From: Nocardioides sp. zg-1230
Lineage (GTDB): Bacteria; Actinomycetota; Actinomycetes; Propionibacteriales; Nocardioidaceae
DNA: 64,000 bases
Assembly (NCBI RefSeq): GCF_013155335.1
Contig: NZ_JABJQZ010000001.1
Location: 124,001-188,000 of the forward strand
Direction: 5' to 3'
The notes under the pieces are model-generated. The model made no database searches, had not been told where the DNA came from, and saw only the letters and a list, made by a program, of their open reading frames with translations. Shown here in pieces: positions 60,396 through 64,000 of the stretch (positions are counted from its first letter, which is position 1; every line of letters begins with the position of its first letter). The translations under genes were made by a program, and so were the position numbers.

Positions 60396-60578
60396 ATGGG
60401 CAACAACACGGCCGCCAACCAGGCGGGCAACGCGATCTACGGACTCGGCATCTTCGGCGCGTGGGTCTACTTCTGGATCCAGGCCGACGGCTTCTGGGAG
60501 CACGTCCTCGCCGTCCTCGAAGGATTCGTCTGGCCGGCGTTCGCCGTTTACTACGGCCTCGACGCGCTGGGCGCGTGA
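60396..60578 (+). CDS. small membrane protein
   Basis: A 60-residue protein with two predicted membrane helices (residues about 12-30 and 35-55; GIFGAWVYFWIQADGFWEHV then GFVWPAFAVYYGLDAL). Such small proteins occur widely in actinobacteria and have unknown roles. GGGAG precedes ATG 60396, and a TAGCGT box about 20 nt upstream of that may be the -10. Confidence 0.65.
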   Translation: MGNNTAANQAGNAIYGLGIFGAWVYFWIQADGFWEHVLAVLEGFVWPAFAVYYGLDALGA

Positions 60579-60592
60579 CACGACGGCTGGAG

Positions 60593-60970
60593 TCAGGTTG
60601 GCACGAGAGGCAGCGACGGGTCGACGGCCCGCAGGTCGTCCGGGTCTGACGTGACGACGAGGTGACCGAGGCTGCGCGCATGCCAGACGACATGCACATC
60701 GACGACGTCGTGACGACCCGTCGCCCCGCAGAGGCGTCCCACCGCGCGAGCAGCGTGCACGTCGTACGCCGGCGTCGTCACGCCGCGAGCCGAGAGGAAC
60801 GCACCGAGCCGCGCCTGCCGCGGTCCCCCGCGCCACACCTGGGCAACGACCTCGGGAACCACGTGCACCTCCAGCCCACGGTCTGACGCTTCTCGCAACA
60901 GTGCACGGACGTCGGGGTCGCCACGTTCGATCGCGATCAGCGCCCCCGCGTCGAGGCTGATTCCGGTCAC
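60593..60970 (-). CDS. PIN-domain toxin (VapC-like)
   Basis: A 125-residue PIN-fold ribonuclease toxin: the first acidic residue in ISLDAGALIAIERGD (near 7), a second in the middle, and DVVDVHVV with TSDPDDLRAV near the C-terminus completing the metal site. VapC toxins cut RNA and are held by a cognate VapB. Its ATG overlaps the antitoxin stop (ATGA at 60967-60970). Confidence 0.85.
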   Translation of the reverse strand: MTGISLDAGALIAIERGDPDVRALLREASDRGLEVHVVPEVVAQVWRGGPRQARLGAFLSARGVTTPAYDVHAARAVGRLCGATGRHDVVDVHVVWHARSLGHLVVTSDPDDLRAVDPSLPLVPT

Positions 60971-61203
60971 CGGCTGTTGTGGGCATCGAGGACGCGAGCC
61001 GCCTTGGCCGCGGCGGCAGCACCGGGGGAACCCAGCTCGGCGTCCATCTCGTCCAGCACCTCGGTCAGCGTGCGGCGCCTCGACTTCTCGGCGAGCGCTT
61101 CGGCCACGTAGGCGGACACCGATGTGGCGCGACCCTCCACAACCGCGGCGCGTGCTTCCTCGACCAGGTGGTCGGGCAGGCTCACAGCGATCTTGGTGGT
61201 CAT
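60967..61203 (-). CDS. VapB-like antitoxin
   Basis: A 78-residue protein: a ribbon-helix-helix N-terminus (KIAVSLPDHLVEEARAAV, then SVSAYVAEALAEKSRR) and a C-terminal tail (LTEVLDEMDAELGSPG) that would occupy the toxin's active site. It probably represses its own promoter. ATG 61203 sits 6 nt behind a strong TATGAT box; the reading frame continues upstream but without family similarity. Confidence 0.85.
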   Translation of the reverse strand: MTTKIAVSLPDHLVEEARAAVVEGRATSVSAYVAEALAEKSRRRTLTEVLDEMDAELGSPGAAAAAKAARVLDAHNSR

Positions 61204-61209
61204 ACCACG

Positions 61210-61215
61210 ATCATA
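61210..61215 (-). promoter_or_regulatory. leaderless-type -10 box (TATGAT)
   Basis: On the minus strand TATGAT ends 6 nt before ATG 61203. A GGTATGA direct repeat here (two copies 12 bp apart) may be the antitoxin's operator. Confidence 0.6.
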
Positions 61216-61229
61216 CCGCGCGATGGTCC

Positions 61230-62468
61230 TCATGCCGCGCTGGTCAACTGGTCGCCGATCTGCCTGCAGAACACGTCAGCAGGCGACACGAGGGCGTCTG
61301 CCAGACGAGAGATGGCAGGCGCGTCCGACGTCAGGAGGAGCGGTTCGATCGCCGCATGGGTCTCTGGCTCCATCAGCGCGGCCGAGACGAGCGGGGCAAG
61401 AGGTCGTACGGCATCGACATCCGACCAGACGTGGTCGGCGTCATCGCCACTGAGCGACAAATCGCCGCTCAAGGCAGCGAGCACCACCGCTACGTCGTAG
61501 GCCACTCCGTTGCCTCCGGCGCCCACGCTGTCGGAGCGCAGGTCCGGGTCGACCGGCTGCAGGAGGTGCCGCCGCATGCGTGAGGAGAGGTCGAAGAGGA
61601 GGTCGAAGTCGTTCGCCTTCGCGATCAGCTCCGTCAGCACTCGCCCCGCTTCACCCCGACACCCCCGAGACAGGGCGTCCAACCAGTCAGCAGGACGGGC
61701 AGCGACGTCGTGGGCGACGTTGAGCGGCACGCACAGTGGAGCACTCTCGAACAGTGATCCCTCACCTGCGTGCACGACGCGGCCGACCACGGCCTCGCCG
61801 AGCGCCATCATCGATGCGCCTCCGAGGTTGAGGGTCTCGACGGTCGTCCCGACACCGAGGTCGCGCCACACGATGCGGTCGGCCCGCTCGGACACCAGCT
61901 CGTATGCGCCCAAGGGTGCTCCGACCCAGGAGTGGACCTCGCTTGCAAGGTCGAGCAGGTGCGGCGCAGCGACGCGGCGCAGGAAGTGATCAAGACCTCC
62001 GCGCTCGTGCAGGATGAGCTGGCGGAAGACCCAGTCGTGATCGATGACCTTGGCCAGGGCGTCGCTCGGGTCCATGCCCCAGAGCGTGCTGCGGCCGCCG
62101 CGAACGTCGATGGCGACGTCCGCAGCGTCCGTGTCACGGCCCGGCCTCGGCTGTGCCGCTTGGGCGACCACCCAGCGTCCCCACGCCCAGCCCGGTGCAG
62201 CGTCGCCGAGGGCCACCAGCTGGCGGAGTCTGCGCACGCGCTGGGGCCGCCACCACGGCCTGCCGTCCGGCCCGTGGAGCATGCCCTCCACGAGGGCGAG
62301 CGCCTTCACGGGATCGCCCGCGGCTTCGGCTGCGTCGACGGCGAGCATCCGTTGGAGCCATGGCATCTGGGCGCGGATGTCGAAGTCGGGCGGGGACGCC
62401 GGGGGCCGCACCTGCGACACGTGCGACGTGCGGTTGCGTCCTTTTCGACGGTGGCGTGATCGAGGCAT
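61230..62468 (-). CDS. unknown conserved protein, paralogue B
   Basis: A 412-residue soluble protein, paralogous to the one at 36921-38090: basic start (PRSRHRRKGRNR), GWAWGRWVVAQAAQ (WARW-like), DWVFRQLILHERGGLDHFL and VPLNVAHDVAARP line up with the same blocks in paralogue A. No recognised family. ATG 62468 was preferred to GTG 62477. It ends 26 bp before the VapB start and points at the toxin-antitoxin pair. Confidence 0.65.
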   Translation of the reverse strand: MPRSRHRRKGRNRTSHVSQVRPPASPPDFDIRAQMPWLQRMLAVDAAEAAGDPVKALALVEGMLHGPDGRPWWRPQRVRRLRQLVALGDAAPGWAWGRWVVAQAAQPRPGRDTDAADVAIDVRGGRSTLWGMDPSDALAKVIDHDWVFRQLILHERGGLDHFLRRVAAPHLLDLASEVHSWVGAPLGAYELVSERADRIVWRDLGVGTTVETLNLGGASMMALGEAVVGRVVHAGEGSLFESAPLCVPLNVAHDVAARPADWLDALSRGCRGEAGRVLTELIAKANDFDLLFDLSSRMRRHLLQPVDPDLRSDSVGAGGNGVAYDVAVVLAALSGDLSLSGDDADHVWSDVDAVRPLAPLVSAALMEPETHAAIEPLLLTSDAPAISRLADALVSPADVFCRQIGDQLTSAA

Positions 62469-62569
62469 GTCCACCACTGAACGGCGTCACCTAGGCGTGG
62501 CGCCAGACGCTCCTCCGCATCTGTGGAGAACCACTGCTGGGAGAGCGCGACGACCGACCCCTCCTCCCC

Positions 62570-62575
62570 TACCGT
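62570..62575 (+). promoter_or_regulatory. leaderless-type -10 box (TACCGT)
   Basis: TACCGT ends 6 nt before ATG 62582. Confidence 0.55.
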
Positions 62576-62581
62576 GAGGCC

Positions 62582-63964
62582 ATGTCCGCCGGAAACGTGA
62601 TACCTCTTCGACCTGGGGACGGGCCGGTCCCGTCTGGGGGCACACGTCTCGCACCCCGGCGCGACCACCCTGCCACGTACGTCGTCCGTGTGACGCTCGC
62701 CGACAGCGAGCCGCCGATCTGGCGACGGCTCGAGCTCGACAGCCGGCTCGACCTACGCAGCGTGCATCGGGTCCTGCAGGCCGTCATGGGCTGGTCGGAC
62801 TCGCACCTGCACGAGTTCACGACGTCCCGCTCGCGCGTCCGGTTGCTCGCGGACAGCGAGGTCGAGGAGGGGATGGACGGCACGCCCGAGCGCGACGTAC
62901 GCCTGGACGAGGTGCTGGCGGACGTCGGCGACGCGGTCGGCTACCTCTACGACTTCGGCGACGCATGGGACCACGACCTCCGGTTGGAGGCCGTCCGCGA
63001 CGTCGAGCCCGCCCAGGCCGTGCGCGTGGTCGACGGGGCAGCTGCATGCCCGCTGGAGGATGCCGGCGGCACCGGAGCCTGGAACGTGTTCGTGCGATGG
63101 CTGGTCGACGGCGACTCCGACGACCTCGACGACGAGCACCTCCGCCACCTGGCGGAGCGGGCGCCCTTCGACTTCGATCCTGCGCGCTTCGACGTGGCGG
63201 AAGCCCAGGCGTCGGCGTCCGCTGCCGCGCTGACCACCGAGCAGCTGTCCGATCGGCTGCCTCCCCACCCGGACCTAGCCGCTCTTGTGGCAGCGCTCCC
63301 GGAGGAGGGTGTCCGGCTGCTGGCGGGGTTGTCCCCGGAAGCACCAGTGCCCACGGTCGATCGAGCTGCCGCACTGCGCCCGTTGCTCACCCTGCTCGAC
63401 CTCGCACGTGACGGCATCGACCTCACGCCGACCGGCCTGATGAAGCAGGCCTCCGTGCGTGTGCTTCTCGAAAGGCTCGGCTGGGGCGGAGACTGGGTCT
63501 TCGGCCGGACTCTGCGCGAGGACAACCTGCCTCCGGTCCGCTGGGTGCGCCGCGGAGCCCAGACACTCGGGCTCGTACGTCGCCACGCCGGCCGCCTCGT
63601 GCTCACCCCCGCCGGACGCGAGGTTGTCGGCGACGCTGATGGCTTGTGGCAGCACCTCGTCGCCAACCTTCCGCAGGGAGACAGCCCCGAGGAGCGGATG
63701 GCTGGCGCCATCTGGCTGCTCACCCAGCGTTCCGGGCGCTCGACTTACGGGGTGTACGACCGTCACGCCGGCGTCCTGTTCGACATGGTCGCCTGGAAGA
63801 CGGGTGACCGGCCGCCCACTGAGCACCAGGTGCATGCCTGGCACCTGCCCACCCTCTGGCTCCTGCTCGTGGTGCAGCAGGACCACAGCACCCTTGGCGC
63901 ACTCCCGGCGCAGGTCGCTGCGGCCTCTAAAGCGCTGTGGGGTACGAGATCCGATGGCTCTTGA
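62582..63964 (+). CDS. plasmid pRiA4b ORF-3 family protein
   Basis: A 460-residue protein opening with the pRiA4b ORF-3 domain (about residues 30-190): YVVRVTLADSEPPIWRRLEL, LHRVLQAVMGWSDSHLHEF-type block, then YLYDFGDAWDHDLRLE. The second half (about 220-460) is helical and not assigned. The family has no proven activity and is common in mobile regions. It has a leaderless-type start and is the last complete gene here. Confidence 0.82.
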   Translation: MSAGNVIPLRPGDGPVPSGGTRLAPRRDHPATYVVRVTLADSEPPIWRRLELDSRLDLRSVHRVLQAVMGWSDSHLHEFTTSRSRVRLLADSEVEEGMDGTPERDVRLDEVLADVGDAVGYLYDFGDAWDHDLRLEAVRDVEPAQAVRVVDGAAACPLEDAGGTGAWNVFVRWLVDGDSDDLDDEHLRHLAERAPFDFDPARFDVAEAQASASAAALTTEQLSDRLPPHPDLAALVAALPEEGVRLLAGLSPEAPVPTVDRAAALRPLLTLLDLARDGIDLTPTGLMKQASVRVLLERLGWGGDWVFGRTLREDNLPPVRWVRRGAQTLGLVRRHAGRLVLTPAGREVVGDADGLWQHLVANLPQGDSPEERMAGAIWLLTQRSGRSTYGVYDRHAGVLFDMVAWKTGDRPPTEHQVHAWHLPTLWLLLVVQQDHSTLGALPAQVAAASKALWGTRSDGS

Positions 63965-63969
63965 TCGGC

Positions 63970-64000
63970 CTATCTGCGTCGACGGAAGCGGACGTCCCCG
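63970..64000 (-). CDS. C-terminal end of a second DUF222/HNH protein (partial)
   Basis: The window ends within a minus-strand gene whose last codons read GDVRFRRRR before TAG. The stop context and these residues match the end of the 13E12-type gene at 38639 (GDHRFHPRR, same CGGCCTATCTGCG after the stop on the plus strand), so a relative lies just outside. Confidence 0.55.
   Translation of the reverse strand, partial: GDVRFRRRR

Overview
The window reads as a contiguous piece of chromosome from a very GC-rich actinobacterium. The best guess is Nocardioides or a close relative in the Nocardioidaceae. The evidence is third-position G/C saturation, a four-gene cvnA-D 'conservon', mycothiol-type DinB and DUF1918 proteins, a DUF222/HNH (13E12-type) gene, WXG100-like proteins, and many genes that start directly behind a TAnnnT box, as expected for leaderless mRNAs. 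No rRNA, tRNA, CRISPR array or complete insertion sequence was found. The genus is an inference from gene content.

Layout. 0-10.5 kb: DUF402 protein, ThrE-like exporter, GCS2-type carboxylate-amine ligase, wax ester synthase/DGAT, a solitary type III-like DNA methyltransferase, a secreted phosphodiester glycosidase, a lipoprotein, a RelA/SpoT-domain protein and a Ca2+/H+ antiporter. 10.5-16.5 kb: the conservon (NIT-HAMP sensor kinase, Roadblock, DUF742, MglA-like GTPase) with an amino-acid-type binding lipoprotein attached behind it. 16.5-21 kb: XRE-cupin regulator divergent from a fused FAD oxidoreductase/methyltransferase, then a gntP-gntK pair. 21-26.1 kb: accessory stretch with three WXG100-like genes and, further on, a WXG-type polymorphic toxin followed by immunity-like genes and a toxin scrap. 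26.1-33 kb: metzincin protease, FeS-type photolyase-related protein, small housekeeping genes and an ABC-2 export system. 33.1-34.9 kb: four translationally coupled small genes resembling orphan immunity genes. 34.9-41.6 kb: frameshifted beta-lactamase-like gene, SDR, unknowns, DUF222/HNH nuclease, broken NERD gene and a P-loop kinase. 41.7-46 kb: secreted coiled-coil protein with a NarL-type two-component system. 46.2-53.1 kb: Zn-dependent dehydrogenase, SPFH protein with ribbon-helix-helix partner, acyl-ACP desaturase and a four-gene membrane-protein operon. 53.2-64 kb: MalT-type regulator, flavin monooxygenase, second LuxR regulator with SemiSWEET-like and ICMT-like genes, VapBC-type toxin-antitoxin, a second copy of an unknown family, a pRiA4b ORF-3 protein, and the tail of a second DUF222/HNH gene at the edge.

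How the genes work together. Most operons are short and tightly coupled by ATGA or GTGA overlaps. Regulators sit next to their likely targets: XRE-cupin with the fused oxidoreductase, MalT-type with the monooxygenase or membrane operon, the two-component system with the coiled-coil protein, and RHH with SPFH.

Most noteworthy: (i) three copies of a 77-81 bp inverted-repeat element with the core AGGCAGTTCG; (ii) the polymorphic toxin locus and the separate four-gene immunity-like array; (iii) a secreted all-coiled-coil protein whose only two cysteines bracket the coil, with a paired operator-like site upstream; (iv) an AT-rich palindrome in front of the SPFH-RHH operon; (v) the recurrent leaderless start signature, including two divergent -10 boxes that overlap.
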